In this document: in pieces, positions 23,861-33,142 of the stretch | How positions within the stretch are numbered: the stretch's first letter is position 1 | How the letters are laid out: each line of letters starts with the position of its first letter | Assembly: GCF_013314895.1 (NCBI RefSeq) | Contig: NZ_JABTYE010000003.1 | Span: forward strand, 186,001 to 250,000 | From: Cupriavidus gilardii | Lineage (GTDB): Bacteria > Pseudomonadota > Gammaproteobacteria > Burkholderiales > Burkholderiaceae | DNA length: 64,000 bases | Reading direction: 5' to 3' | Made by a program: the position numbers and the translations under genes | The notes under the pieces: generated by a model | The model's input: the letters and a program-made list of their open reading frames with translations, nothing else | Database searches by the model: none | Told to the model about the DNA's origin: nothing

Positions 23861-26464
23861 ATGAAGCTCGTCATCATCGGCCACGGCATGGTCGGCCACA
23901 AACTGCTCGAATGCCTGGCACAGGCGCGCGAAGAACGTGGCGCCGACCTGCAGGTCACCGTGCTGTGCGAGGAACCGCGCCCCGCCTATGACCGCGTGCA
24001 CCTGTCGGAATTTTTCTCGGGCAAGAGCGCCGAGGATCTGTCGCTGGTCACGCCCGGCTTCTTCGAGCAATGCGGCTTCGCGCTGCGGCTGAACGCGCGC
24101 GCCACCGCGATCGACCGCGCCGCCCGCACGGTCACCGCGTCGACCGGCGAGACGCTGCACTACGACAAGCTGGTGCTGGCGACCGGTTCCTACCCGTTCG
24201 TGCCCCCGGTGCCCGGCCGCGATCGCGCCGACTGCTTCGTCTACCGCACCATCGAGGACCTCGAAGCGATGCGCGAATGCGGCGCCCGCTCGCGCACCGG
24301 CGTGGTCGTCGGCGGCGGCCTGCTCGGTCTGGAATGCGCCAAGGCGCTGCGCGACATGGGCCTGGAAGCGCATGTGGTCGAATTCGCGCCGCGCCTGATG
24401 GCGGTGCAAGTCGACGATGGCGGCGGCCAGATGCTGCGGCGGAAGATCGCGGCGCTGGGCGTCACCGCGCATACCGGCAAGAACACCGTCGAAATCGTCG
24501 ACGGCGAGACCGGCACGCACCGGATGCGCTTTGCCGATGGCACGCATCTGGACACCGACATGATCGTGTTCTCCGCCGGCATCCGTCCGCGCGACGAGCT
24601 GGCGCGCGCTGCCGGCCTGGCGATCGGCGAGCGCGGCGGCATCGTGATCGACGACCAGTGCCGCACCTCCGATCCGGACATCCATGCGATCGGGGAATGC
24701 GCGCTGTGGCAGGGCAAGATCTTCGGGCTGGTCGCGCCCGGCTACGACATGGCGCGCGTGACCGCGAGCCAGCTGCTCGGCGACGAGGCGGCCTTCACCG
24801 GCGCCGACATGAGCACCAAGCTCAAGCTGATGGGCGTCGACGTGGCCAGCCTCGGCGACCCGCACGGCCATACCCCGGGCGCACGCGTGTACCAGTTCGC
24901 CGACGAGCGCAAGGAGGTCTACAAGAAGCTGGTGGTGTCCGAATGCGGCAGGTACCTGCTGGGCGGCGTGCTGGTCGGTGATGCGGCCGAATACGGCACG
25001 CTGCTGCAGATGATGCTCAACCGCATGCCGCTGCCGGAGTCGCCCGAATTCCTGATCCTGCCGGCCTCGGATGGCAAGGCCAAGCCTGGCCTCGGCGTCG
25101 ACGCCCTGCCCGACACCGCGCAGATCTGCTCGTGCAACAACGTCTCCAAGGGCCAGATCTGCGCCGCGGTCGGCGACGGCGCCACCAGCATTGGCGCGCT
25201 GAAGTCTTGCACCAAGGCCGGCACCGCGTGCGGCGGCTGCGTGCCGCTGGTCACGCAGCTGATGAAGGCGGAGATGAAGAAGCAGGGCCTGGCGGTCAAC
25301 AACCACCTGTGCGAACACTTCGCCTACTCGCGGCAAGAGCTCTATCACCTCGTCCGCGTCGGCGGCTTCCGCACCTTCGACACGCTGCTGGCCGCGCACG
25401 GCAAGGGCCACGGCTGCGATATCTGCAAACCGACCGTCGCCAGCATCCTGGCTTCGTGCTGGAACGAATTCGTGCTCAAGCCCGAGCACGCCAGCCTGCA
25501 GGATTCCAACGACTATTTCCTGGCCAATATCCAGAAGGACGGCACCTATTCGGTGGTGCCCCGCATGCCCGGCGGCGAGGTCACGCCCGATGGGCTGATC
25601 GCCGTCGGCCGCGTGGCGAAGAAATACGGCCTCTACACCAAGATCACCGGCGGCCAGCGCGTGGACCTGTTCGGCGCGCGCGTCGAACAGCTGCCGCTGA
25701 TCTGGGAAGAGCTGATCGCGGCCGGCTTCGAATCGGGCCATGCCTACGGCAAGTCGCTGCGCACGGTGAAGTCGTGCGTCGGCTCGACCTGGTGCCGGTA
25801 CGGCGTCGGCGATTCGGTGGGCCTCGCGATCGAGCTGGAGAACCGCTACAAGGGCCTGCGCGCGCCCCACAAGATCAAGTTCGGCGTGTCCGGCTGCACG
25901 CGCGAATGCGCGGAAGCGCAGGGCAAGGACATCGGCGTGATCGCCACCGACAAGGGCTGGAACCTGTACGTCTGCGGCAACGGCGGCATGAAGCCGCGCC
26001 ATGCCGAGCTGCTGGCCAGCGATCTCGACCACGATACGCTGATCCGTTATATCGACCGCGTGCTGATGTTCTACGTCCGCACCGCCGACCGCCTGCAGCG
26101 CACCAGCGTCTGGCGCGACAACCTCGAAGGCGGCCTCGACTATCTGAAGGCTGTGGTCCTCGACGACAGCCTCGGCATCGCCGCCGAACTGGAGGCGCAG
26201 ATGCAGCTGGTGGTCGATACCTATGAATGCGAATGGAAGAAGGCCGTCACCGATCCGCAGACGCGCCAACGCTTCCACCATTTCGTCAACAGCGAGCGAG
26301 GGGACGAGCATGTCGTGTTCGTGCAGGAGCGCGGCCAGATCCGTCCGGCGACGCCCGAGGAACGGAACTTGCAACGCGTGGGCGGCGGCATGCCGGCGCA
26401 GCGCCCCGCGGCGGTGCCGCTGGTGCGCATGGATCGGGTCGTCGAAGCCGACCCGGTCGCCTGA
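23861..26464 (+). CDS. nirB: Assimilatory nitrite reductase [NAD(P)H] large subunit
   Basis: An 867-residue cytoplasmic enzyme that reduces nitrite to ammonium with six electrons from NAD(P)H. Domain order: N-terminal FAD/NAD(P) reductase (VIIGHGMVGHKLLE), a BFD-type [2Fe-2S] domain at about residues 420-465 (CSCNN ... CTKAGTACGGC), a ferredoxin-like half-domain, then the sirohaem/[4Fe-4S] domain with CVGSTWC (about 640) and CTRECAEAQGKD (about 678). The start at 23861 (MKLVIIGHG) fits the family; an ATG twelve codons earlier is possible. It is the second gene of the nitrate operon, and nirD follows after 76 bp. Confidence 0.96.
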   Translation: MKLVIIGHGMVGHKLLECLAQAREERGADLQVTVLCEEPRPAYDRVHLSEFFSGKSAEDLSLVTPGFFEQCGFALRLNARATAIDRAARTVTASTGETLHYDKLVLATGSYPFVPPVPGRDRADCFVYRTIEDLEAMRECGARSRTGVVVGGGLLGLECAKALRDMGLEAHVVEFAPRLMAVQVDDGGGQMLRRKIAALGVTAHTGKNTVEIVDGETGTHRMRFADGTHLDTDMIVFSAGIRPRDELARAAGLAIGERGGIVIDDQCRTSDPDIHAIGECALWQGKIFGLVAPGYDMARVTASQLLGDEAAFTGADMSTKLKLMGVDVASLGDPHGHTPGARVYQFADERKEVYKKLVVSECGRYLLGGVLVGDAAEYGTLLQMMLNRMPLPESPEFLILPASDGKAKPGLGVDALPDTAQICSCNNVSKGQICAAVGDGATSIGALKSCTKAGTACGGCVPLVTQLMKAEMKKQGLAVNNHLCEHFAYSRQELYHLVRVGGFRTFDTLLAAHGKGHGCDICKPTVASILASCWNEFVLKPEHASLQDSNDYFLANIQKDGTYSVVPRMPGGEVTPDGLIAVGRVAKKYGLYTKITGGQRVDLFGARVEQLPLIWEELIAAGFESGHAYGKSLRTVKSCVGSTWCRYGVGDSVGLAIELENRYKGLRAPHKIKFGVSGCTRECAEAQGKDIGVIATDKGWNLYVCGNGGMKPRHAELLASDLDHDTLIRYIDRVLMFYVRTADRLQRTSVWRDNLEGGLDYLKAVVLDDSLGIAAELEAQMQLVVDTYECEWKKAVTDPQTRQRFHHFVNSERGDEHVVFVQERGQIRPATPEERNLQRVGGGMPAQRPAAVPLVRMDRVVEADPVA

Positions 26465-26540
26465 GCCGAAGCCAACGTCGCGCTCTGCCCCACACCGAAC
26501 CCAGTCCGCCGCCATGTCGTATGCAGCCGAGGAAATCATC

Positions 26541-26891
26541 ATGAGCCAGCTTGCCAACCACACGTCCGAACAGTGGACCGCGGTCTGCGCGCTCCGCGAC
26601 ATCGTGCCCAACACCGGCGTCTGCGCGCTGGTCGGCCATCAGCAGATCGCGGTGTTCCGCGTCGGCCCGAACAACGAGGTCTTCGCGATCGGCAACTACG
26701 ATCCGAATGCCGACGCCGCGGTGCTGTCGCGCGGACTGGTCGGCAATCTGGGCGATCGGCTGGTCGTCGCCTCGCCGATCTACAAGCATCATTTCGACCT
26801 GCGCACCGGCGAATGCCTCGAAGCGCCCGAGCACTCGGTGCACGCCTATCCGGCCCGCGTCTACGACGGCAAGGTATGGGTGGCGGCATGA
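26541..26891 (+). CDS. nirD: Nitrite reductase [NAD(P)H] small subunit
   Basis: A 116-residue Rieske-fold protein lacking the Cys/His cluster ligands, as is normal for NirD. Typical segments are WTAVCALRDIVPNTGVCALV, AIGNYDPNADAAVLSRGLVG and SPIYKHHFDLRTGECLE. It is the accessory subunit of the NirB nitrite reductase. GAGGA lies 7 nt before the ATG at 26541; an ATG nine codons upstream (26514) has a weaker context. The stop overlaps the next start (ATGA at 26888-26891), showing translational coupling to the reductase that follows. Confidence 0.95.
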   Translation: MSQLANHTSEQWTAVCALRDIVPNTGVCALVGHQQIAVFRVGPNNEVFAIGNYDPNADAAVLSRGLVGNLGDRLVVASPIYKHHFDLRTGECLEAPEHSVHAYPARVYDGKVWVAA

Positions 26892-28117
26892 CCCACACCG
26901 ACAAGCCGCGCCTGGTGGTGGTCGGCAATGGCATGGCCGGCATGCGCACCGTCGAGGAGCTGCTGGCGCTGGCGCCCGACCTCTACGACATCACCGTGTT
27001 CGGCGCCGAGCCGCACGGCAACTACAACCGCATCCTGCTCTCGCCGGTGCTGGCCGGCGAGAAGACGGTCGACGACATCATGCTGAATCCGCGCGAGTGG
27101 TATGCCCGTCATGGCATCACGCTGCTGGCCGGCGATCCGGTCGTCGAAATCGACCGGGCGCGCCGGCTGGTGCGTTCGCAGTCCGGCACGGCGGTCCGCT
27201 ACGACAGGCTGCTGCTGGCGACGGGCTCGCGCCCCTTCATCGTCCCGGTGCCCGGGCACCAGCTCGACGGCGTGATCGCGTTCCGCGACATCCAGGACGT
27301 CGAGACCATGCTGGCCGCTGCCCGTGCGCATCGCCATGCCGTGGTGATCGGCGGCGGCCTGCTCGGGCTGGAGGCGGCCAACGGCCTGCTGCGCCAGGGC
27401 ATGGACGTCACCGTGGTGCATCTGGGCGATGCGCTGATGGACCGCCAGCTCGATGCCAATGCCGCCGCCCTGCTCAAGCGCACGCTGGAACGGCGCGGCC
27501 TGCGCATTCTGCTCGGGGCCAATACCAGCGAAATTCTCGGCGATACGCGCGTCAGCGGGGTTCGCCTTGCCGACGGGTCGCAGATTCGCGCCGATCTGGT
27601 GGTGATGGCCGCGGGCGTGCGACCCAATGCGGAACTTGCTCGCGCGGCAGGGCTGCATTGCGAGCGCGCCATCGTCGTCGACGACACGCTGCAGACCTAC
27701 GACCCCCGCATCTATGCCGTGGGCGAATGCGTGCAGCACCGCCAGGCCACCTTCGGGCTGGTGGCGCCGATCTGGGACCAGGCGCGCGTCTGCGCGGCGC
27801 ATCTGGCCGGCGCGGGACACCGCCGCTATATCCAGCAGGCCACGGCGACGCGGCTGAAGGTCAGCGGCGTCGAGCTGTACTCGGCCGGCGATATCGTCGG
27901 CGGCGAGGACAGCGAGGACCTGGTGCTGCGCGATCCGCGCCGCGGCATCTACAAGCGTCTGGTGCTGCAGCATGGGCAGCTGGCCGGCGCCGTGCTTTAT
28001 GGCGACGTGCAGGACGGTCCGTGGTATTTCGAGCTGATCCAGAACGGCACGCCGATCGGCGCGATGCGCAACCGGCTGCTGTTCGGCAAGGCGCAGTGCG
28101 AAGCGCTGGCGGCGTGA
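26888..28117 (+). CDS. FAD-dependent NAD(P)H oxidoreductase, NasC-like electron donor for nitrate reductase
   Basis: A 409-residue flavoprotein similar to the N-terminal reductase domain of NirB: LVVVGNGMAGMRTVEELL (FAD fold), LLLATGSRPFIVPVPG, AVVIGGGLLGLEAANGLLRQG (NAD fold), and VGECVQH near the C-terminal FAD motif. It lacks Fe-S cysteine motifs. By position between nirD and nasA, it most likely passes electrons from NAD(P)H to the nitrate reductase, as NasC (or NasB) does in other bacteria; this role is inferred. Its start overlaps the nirD stop by four bases. Confidence 0.88.
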   Translation: MTHTDKPRLVVVGNGMAGMRTVEELLALAPDLYDITVFGAEPHGNYNRILLSPVLAGEKTVDDIMLNPREWYARHGITLLAGDPVVEIDRARRLVRSQSGTAVRYDRLLLATGSRPFIVPVPGHQLDGVIAFRDIQDVETMLAAARAHRHAVVIGGGLLGLEAANGLLRQGMDVTVVHLGDALMDRQLDANAAALLKRTLERRGLRILLGANTSEILGDTRVSGVRLADGSQIRADLVVMAAGVRPNAELARAAGLHCERAIVVDDTLQTYDPRIYAVGECVQHRQATFGLVAPIWDQARVCAAHLAGAGHRRYIQQATATRLKVSGVELYSAGDIVGGEDSEDLVLRDPRRGIYKRLVLQHGQLAGAVLYGDVQDGPWYFELIQNGTPIGAMRNRLLFGKAQCEALAA

Positions 28118-28129
28118 CGTTCCTCCGAT

Positions 28130-28153
28130 CAAGGCAGCAAGGCAGCAAGGTAG
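28130..28153 (+). repeat. Three 8-bp CAAGG(C/T)AG repeats before nasA
   Basis: CAAGGCAG, CAAGGCAG and CAAGGTAG follow head to tail (28130, 28138, 28146) and run into CAAGGGG, which serves as ribosome site for the TTG start at 28167. Every unit carries an AAGG, so the array multiplies Shine-Dalgarno-like sequence. Confidence 0.8.
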
Positions 28154-28166
28154 CAAGGGGCAAGCT

Positions 28167-30950
28167 TTGAAACTCTCCGATATTCCCGTGACGCTGGCGC
28201 AAGACGCCGCCACACGCTCCGCACCCGTGGCCGCTGTGCAGACCACCTGCCCCTACTGCGGCGTCGGCTGCGGTGTGCGCGCCGAACGGCATGCCGACGG
28301 CACCGTCGACGTCGCCGGCGACCCTTCGCATCCGGCCAATGCGGGACGCCTGTGCGTCAAGGGCTCGGCCCTCGCGGAGACCGTCGACCTGAACGAGCGG
28401 CTGCTGCATCCGCAATTGCGCGACACCGACGGCGCGCTGCGCCGCGCCTCCTGGGACGAGGCGCTGGACCGTGCCGCCTCCGGACTGCGCGACATCATCG
28501 CGCGCCACGGCCCGCAGTCGGTGGCGCTCTACGTTTCCGGGCAACTGCTGACCGAGGACTACTACGTCGCCAACAAGCTGATGAAGGGCTTCATCGGCAC
28601 GGCCAATATCGATACCAACTCGCGGCTGTGCATGTCGTCGGCGGTCGCCGGCCACAAGCGCGCCTTCGGCGAGGACATCGTGCCGGGTTGCTACGAGGAT
28701 CTCGAACTGGCCGACCTGGTCGTGCTGGTCGGATCGAACGCCGCCTGGTGCCACCCGATCCTGTTCCAGCGGCTCGCCAGGGCCAAGGCCGAACGACCCC
28801 AGATGAAGCTGGTGGTGGTCGACCCGCGCCGCACGGCGACCTGCGATATCGCCGATCTGCATCTGCCGGTGCGGCCAGGCACCGATGTCTGGCTGTTCAA
28901 CGGACTGCTGCATCATCTGCACCGCGAAGGCGTTGTGGATGCAGAGTTCGTGCGCGCCCATACCGATGGCGAAGCCGCGCTGCCTGCCGCGTTGGAGGCC
29001 GCCGCCGGCGAGGCCGATCTCGCCACGGTCGCGCGGGCCTGCAAGCTCGATCCCGCCGATCTGCTGACCTTTTACCAATGGTTCGCCGCCACGCCGCGCG
29101 TGGTCACCGCGTTCTCCCAGGGCGTCAACCAATCGTCGGCGGGTACCGACAAGGTCAACAGCATCATCAATTGCCACCTGCTGACCGGCCGCATCGGCAA
29201 GCCGGGCATGGGCCCGTTCTCGCTGACCGGACAGCCGAACGCGATGGGCGGGCGCGAGGTCGGCGGCCTGGCGAACATGCTGGCCGCCCATCTGGAGCTG
29301 ACCGAGCCGCGCCATCGCGAACTGGTGCAGACCTTCTGGGACGCGCCGGCCATCGCCGACCGGCCCGGCCTGAAAGCGGTCGAACTGTTCGAGGCGATCG
29401 AGCAGGGCCGGATCAAGGCGGTCTGGGTGATGGCCACCAATCCGGTCGTCAGCCTGCCCGATGCGGATCAGGCCCGCCGCGCGCTGCAGCGCTGCGAGCT
29501 GGTGATTGCATCGGATATCGTCACGCGCACCGATACCAACGACAGCGCGCATATCCTGCTGCCGGCTCTGGGCTGGGGCGAGAAGGACGGCACCGTGACC
29601 AATTCGGAGCGGCGCATCTCGCGCCAGCGCGCCTTCCTGCCCGCGCCGGGCGAGGCCCGCGCCGACTGGTGGATCGTCTGCCAGGTCGCGCGCCGGATGG
29701 GCTTTGCCGGCTTCGACTATGGTTCGCCGCGCGAAATATTCGATGAGCATGCGCGTCTGTCGGCTTACCGGAATCATGGCGCCGCAGACAGCGATGACGC
29801 GGTCCCGCGCGCCTTCGATCTGAGCGGCCTGGTGGGCCTCGACGCCCGCGCCTACGACACGCTGCAGCCGGTGCAATGGCCGGTGCGCGCGGACAGTGCC
29901 GGCACGGCGCGACTGTTCGCGGACGGCGGCTTCTCGCATCCGGATCGACGCGCCCGTTTCGTCGCCACGGCGCCGCGCGCACCGGTGCACGCCACCGACG
30001 AGGACTATCCGCTCGTGTTGAACACCGGCCGCGTGCGGGACCAGTGGCACACGATGACCCGCACCGGCAAATCGGCCCGGCTGGCCGAACATCTGCCGGA
30101 ACCCTTCGTCGACATGCATCCGCAGGACGCACTGCTGTGCGGCGTCGGCGAAGGCCGGCTGGCGCGGATATCGACGCGCTGGGGTGCGATGGTCGCGCGC
30201 GTGCGCCATGGCGGCGGCATTGCGCGCGGCAGCGTCTTTGTGCCGATCCACTGGAATGGCCAGTTCAGTTCCGATGCGCGCGTCGGCGCGCTGGTCAATC
30301 CGGTAGTCGATCCGGTGTCCGGCGAGCCGGAGTTCAAGCACACGCCGGTCCGCGTCGATCCCTTTCCGGTTTCGTGGCACGGCTTCGCGCTGGCGCGCGA
30401 CAGGCTGGACTGCAGCGCGCTGACCTGGTGGACCCGCGTGACGGGCCGGCAATTCCAGCGCTACGAATTCGCCGGCCGCGAGTCCATCGCTGACCGCGCC
30501 GCATGGGCACGCCAGCTGCTCGGCGCAGCGGACCCGGACGCCGACTGGATCGAGTACGAGGACCGTTCCGCTGGCGTCTACCACGCCGCCCTGGTCGTCG
30601 AAGACCGGCTTCAGGCCTGCGTCTATGTGTCGACGCGGCCGGACCTGCCGGCACGAGCCTGGCCAGGCAGCCTGTTCGCGAAGGCCAGCCTCGACGACGC
30701 CGACCGCATCGGCCTGCTGATCGGCCAGGCCGCCGAACCCGGCATCGATGCCGGCCCGACCGTATGCTCATGCTTTGGCGTGGGCCGCAACACCATCTGC
30801 GACGCGATCCGCGAGCACGGCCTGCGCAGCGCGGCGGAGATTACGGCCTGCGTCAAGGCCGGCGGCAATTGCGGTTCGTGCGTGCCCGAGCTGAACGCGC
30901 TGCTGGCCGCGGCGAAGGTGGATCGGGACGAGCCGGTGTTTGCCGGGTAG
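28167..30950 (+). CDS. nasA: Assimilatory nitrate reductase catalytic subunit with C-terminal BFD domain
   Basis: A 927-residue molybdopterin enzyme reducing nitrate to nitrite in the cytoplasm. An N-terminal [4Fe-4S] site has Cys28, Cys31, Cys35 and Cys63 (CPYCGVGC ... LCVKG). Cys155 in NSRLCMSSAV is the expected molybdenum ligand of the NasA/NapA group. The molybdopterin-dinucleotide domain occupies about residues 590-710. A BFD-like [2Fe-2S] domain sits at the end (CSCFGVG ... CVKAGGNCGSC, about residues 868-908), as in Klebsiella-type NasA. There is no Tat signal, in keeping with assimilation. The start is TTG at 28167 with AAGGGG 6 nt upstream. It closes the nitrate operon. Confidence 0.96.
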   Translation: MKLSDIPVTLAQDAATRSAPVAAVQTTCPYCGVGCGVRAERHADGTVDVAGDPSHPANAGRLCVKGSALAETVDLNERLLHPQLRDTDGALRRASWDEALDRAASGLRDIIARHGPQSVALYVSGQLLTEDYYVANKLMKGFIGTANIDTNSRLCMSSAVAGHKRAFGEDIVPGCYEDLELADLVVLVGSNAAWCHPILFQRLARAKAERPQMKLVVVDPRRTATCDIADLHLPVRPGTDVWLFNGLLHHLHREGVVDAEFVRAHTDGEAALPAALEAAAGEADLATVARACKLDPADLLTFYQWFAATPRVVTAFSQGVNQSSAGTDKVNSIINCHLLTGRIGKPGMGPFSLTGQPNAMGGREVGGLANMLAAHLELTEPRHRELVQTFWDAPAIADRPGLKAVELFEAIEQGRIKAVWVMATNPVVSLPDADQARRALQRCELVIASDIVTRTDTNDSAHILLPALGWGEKDGTVTNSERRISRQRAFLPAPGEARADWWIVCQVARRMGFAGFDYGSPREIFDEHARLSAYRNHGAADSDDAVPRAFDLSGLVGLDARAYDTLQPVQWPVRADSAGTARLFADGGFSHPDRRARFVATAPRAPVHATDEDYPLVLNTGRVRDQWHTMTRTGKSARLAEHLPEPFVDMHPQDALLCGVGEGRLARISTRWGAMVARVRHGGGIARGSVFVPIHWNGQFSSDARVGALVNPVVDPVSGEPEFKHTPVRVDPFPVSWHGFALARDRLDCSALTWWTRVTGRQFQRYEFAGRESIADRAAWARQLLGAADPDADWIEYEDRSAGVYHAALVVEDRLQACVYVSTRPDLPARAWPGSLFAKASLDDADRIGLLIGQAAEPGIDAGPTVCSCFGVGRNTICDAIREHGLRSAAEITACVKAGGNCGSCVPELNALLAAAKVDRDEPVFAG

Positions 30951-31020
30951 CTTCCCTCTCTTGCGGTGCTCGCCGCAGGACTGGCCCTTTTCTCGCAAGT
31001 TTCATCCGGCAAAACTTTGA

Positions 31021-31089
31021 TGCGTCGCAAAATGACGCAGCCCTGCAGCCGCCCTATAACGGCATCTGCGGTTTCATTCCGCAAAATGA
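31021..31089 (+). promoter_or_regulatory. Operator-like repeats upstream of the iclR gene
   Basis: GCAAAATGA occurs twice (31027 and 31081). The first copy lies within inverted repeat TGCGTC-N7-GACGCA (31021-31039), the second within TCATT-N6-AATGA (31074-31089). A related GGCAAAAC lies near 31008. The last site is 22 bp before the iclR start and probably serves autoregulation. Confidence 0.5.
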
Positions 31090-31110
31090 CCAGAACAGGG
31101 AGACGGCCGG

Positions 31111-31947
31111 ATGACGACGCAGGGATCGTCGCTGCGCAAGGCTTGCCAGCTGCTACGAGCGCTGTCGGATCCGCGTAATACGCGGCTGACCGACCTGGCG
31201 CAGGCGTCGGGCGTCGACAAGGCGTCGGCGCTGCGGCTGCTCGACACGCTGGCCGCCGAGGGGTTGGTCTCGCGCGACCCCGCCACCAAGGCGTTCAGCC
31301 CCGGCCCCGAATGGCTGGTGCTGCGGGCGGCCGCGCTGCGGCGCCTCGATATGCGGCCTCTTGCCCGCCCTGCGTTGATCCGCCTGGCCTGCACGTTCGA
31401 GGACACCGCCATCCTGTCGGTGCCCAGCGGCTGGGAATCGGTCTGCACCGAACTGCGCTTCGGCAATTTCCCGATCCGCGCCAACTATCTCGATATCGGC
31501 AGCCGCCGCCCGCTCGGCGTGGGCGCCGGCAGCCTGGCCTTGCTGGCCGCCCTTCCCGACGACGAGGTCGAAGCCGTGCTGCGCTGCGTGGCGCCCGCGC
31601 TGAAGCGCTACCCGCGGCTGAGCACGGCCGCGCTGCTGCGCCATGTCGAGGCGACCCGCGAGCGGGGCTATGCGGTGCTGCTCGATGTGGTCGTCGAGCG
31701 CATGGGCGGCATCGCGATCGCGTTGCCGGGCCCGGACGGCTATCCGCTGGGCGCGCTCAGCATCGCCGCGCTGAACGAGCGCATCACCGAGCGGGAAGCC
31801 GCCATGGCCAGGGCGCTGCGGCGCGAGTCCGACGGCATCGTTGCCAACCTGGGCGCCATCGAGGCGTCGCTGCCCGATCGCTGGCCACATCGTGGCGCCG
31901 CTGCCCGCACGGGAGGCGCTGCGCTGTCGGCAGCCGGTACACCGTAA
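31111..31947 (+). CDS. IclR family transcriptional regulator
   Basis: A 278-residue regulator with an N-terminal winged helix (KACQLLRALSDPRNTRLTDLAQASGVDKASALRLLDTLAAEGLV, residues 10-53) and the C-terminal IclR effector domain (GSRRPLGVGAGSLALLAALP, then ERMGGIAIALPGPDGYPLGALSIAAL). These regulators usually sense a catabolic intermediate. It heads a cluster of six codirectional catabolic genes, starting 93 bp downstream, which it most likely controls. The last 25 residues are Arg/Ala-rich and unlike the family, perhaps an extended end. Confidence 0.92.
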   Translation: MTTQGSSLRKACQLLRALSDPRNTRLTDLAQASGVDKASALRLLDTLAAEGLVSRDPATKAFSPGPEWLVLRAAALRRLDMRPLARPALIRLACTFEDTAILSVPSGWESVCTELRFGNFPIRANYLDIGSRRPLGVGAGSLALLAALPDDEVEAVLRCVAPALKRYPRLSTAALLRHVEATRERGYAVLLDVVVERMGGIAIALPGPDGYPLGALSIAALNERITEREAAMARALRRESDGIVANLGAIEASLPDRWPHRGAAARTGGAALSAAGTP

Positions 31948-32040
31948 TTGCACCGCACGCGGCAATGGCTACGGCTGCCGCCACAGACGTCGATCCACGC
32001 TGAACGACATCCCGAACAACAACAAAGGAGGACCACCGAC

Positions 32041-33108
32041 ATGGAGACATCAGGCATGCGCTGGAAACAACGCCCCGAGGGCTCGACCTGGGGCGACTTC
32101 GGTCCCGACGACCAGATCGGGCGACTCAATCTGATCGGCCCCGAACAGGTCCGCAAGGGCGCGCAGGAGATCCAGGCGGGCCTGAGCTTCTGCCTGTCGC
32201 TGCCGCTCGACTACCCCGGCGGCAACAAGCTCAACCCGCGCCGCCATCCGCCGGCTCTGCGTCCGACCTTCCGCGACGATCTGCCCTATGTCAATTTCCC
32301 GCTGGCCAAGGTGGATGCCGCCGCGACCGATGTGATCAGCGACGATCAGGTGCTGCTGTCGCTGCAATACTCGACGCAATGGGACTCGCTGGCCCATGTG
32401 GGCGCGCTGTTCGATGCCGACGGCGACGGCCGCGCCGAGCGCGTCTACTACAACGGCTATCGCGCCAACGAACATATCGTCGGGCCGGTCGACTACGCCG
32501 AGGACGATCACTTTGCCGCGCACGGCTGCAACCACGAGCACAGCGAGGCCCGCGCGCTCGGCATCGAAAACTTTGCCGTCAAGGGCATCCAGGGCCGGGG
32601 CGTGCTGGTCGATCTGGCGCACTGCTACGGCACCGATTTCCGCGATATCGGCTACGACGAGCTGATGCGCGCAATGGAAGCGGACCGGGTCGAGGTCGAG
32701 CGCGGCGACATGCTGTTGCTGCGCACCGGCTTTGCCGAGGTGGTGCTGTCGATGCAGCGCGAGCCCGACGAGAACGTGCTGCACCACAGCTGCAGCGCGC
32801 TCGACGGACGCGACGACAAGCTGCTGCAGTGGATCACCGACGCCGGCATCGCCGCGCTGATCGCCGACAACTACGCGGTCGAGCGCTATCCCGCGCGGCC
32901 CGCCAACGGGCCGGGCCCACATCCGCTGCTGCCGCTGCACCACCACTGCCTGTTCAAGCTGGGCCTGCCGCTGGGCGAACTCTGGTATCTGCGCGAACTG
33001 GCCCAATGGCTGCGCGAGAACCGCCGCACCCGCTTCATGCTGACGGCGCCGCCGCTGCGCCTGCCAGGGGCGGTCGGTTCGCCCACCACGCCGATCGCCA
33101 CCGTCTGA
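32041..33108 (+). CDS. Cyclase family protein (putative metal-dependent hydrolase)
   Basis: A 355-residue protein of the cyclase/kynurenine-formamidase superfamily. The metal-site region reads WDSLAHVGALFDADGDG (about residue 117), the variant used by the longer cyclase-family members instead of the short HxGTHxD motif. A second block is HGCNHEHSEARALGIENFAVKGIQGRGVLVDLAH, and GDMLLLRTGFAEV follows. A strong AAAGGAGG lies 8-9 nt before the ATG. Members hydrolyse amides or ring C-N/C-C bonds in aromatic or cyclic acid breakdown. It is the first enzyme of the catabolic cluster after iclR; its substrate is unknown. Confidence 0.88.
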   Translation: METSGMRWKQRPEGSTWGDFGPDDQIGRLNLIGPEQVRKGAQEIQAGLSFCLSLPLDYPGGNKLNPRRHPPALRPTFRDDLPYVNFPLAKVDAAATDVISDDQVLLSLQYSTQWDSLAHVGALFDADGDGRAERVYYNGYRANEHIVGPVDYAEDDHFAAHGCNHEHSEARALGIENFAVKGIQGRGVLVDLAHCYGTDFRDIGYDELMRAMEADRVEVERGDMLLLRTGFAEVVLSMQREPDENVLHHSCSALDGRDDKLLQWITDAGIAALIADNYAVERYPARPANGPGPHPLLPLHHHCLFKLGLPLGELWYLRELAQWLRENRRTRFMLTAPPLRLPGAVGSPTTPIATV

Positions 33109-33142
33109 GCGGCGACACAACGATCCGGAGGAGACCCGCGAT

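Noticed and set aside
23588..26614. A 1008-residue open frame antisense to nirB
   Set aside because: It mirrors a firmly identified gene in GC-rich DNA, is His/Asp/Ala-rich without recognisable domains, and has no ribosome site.
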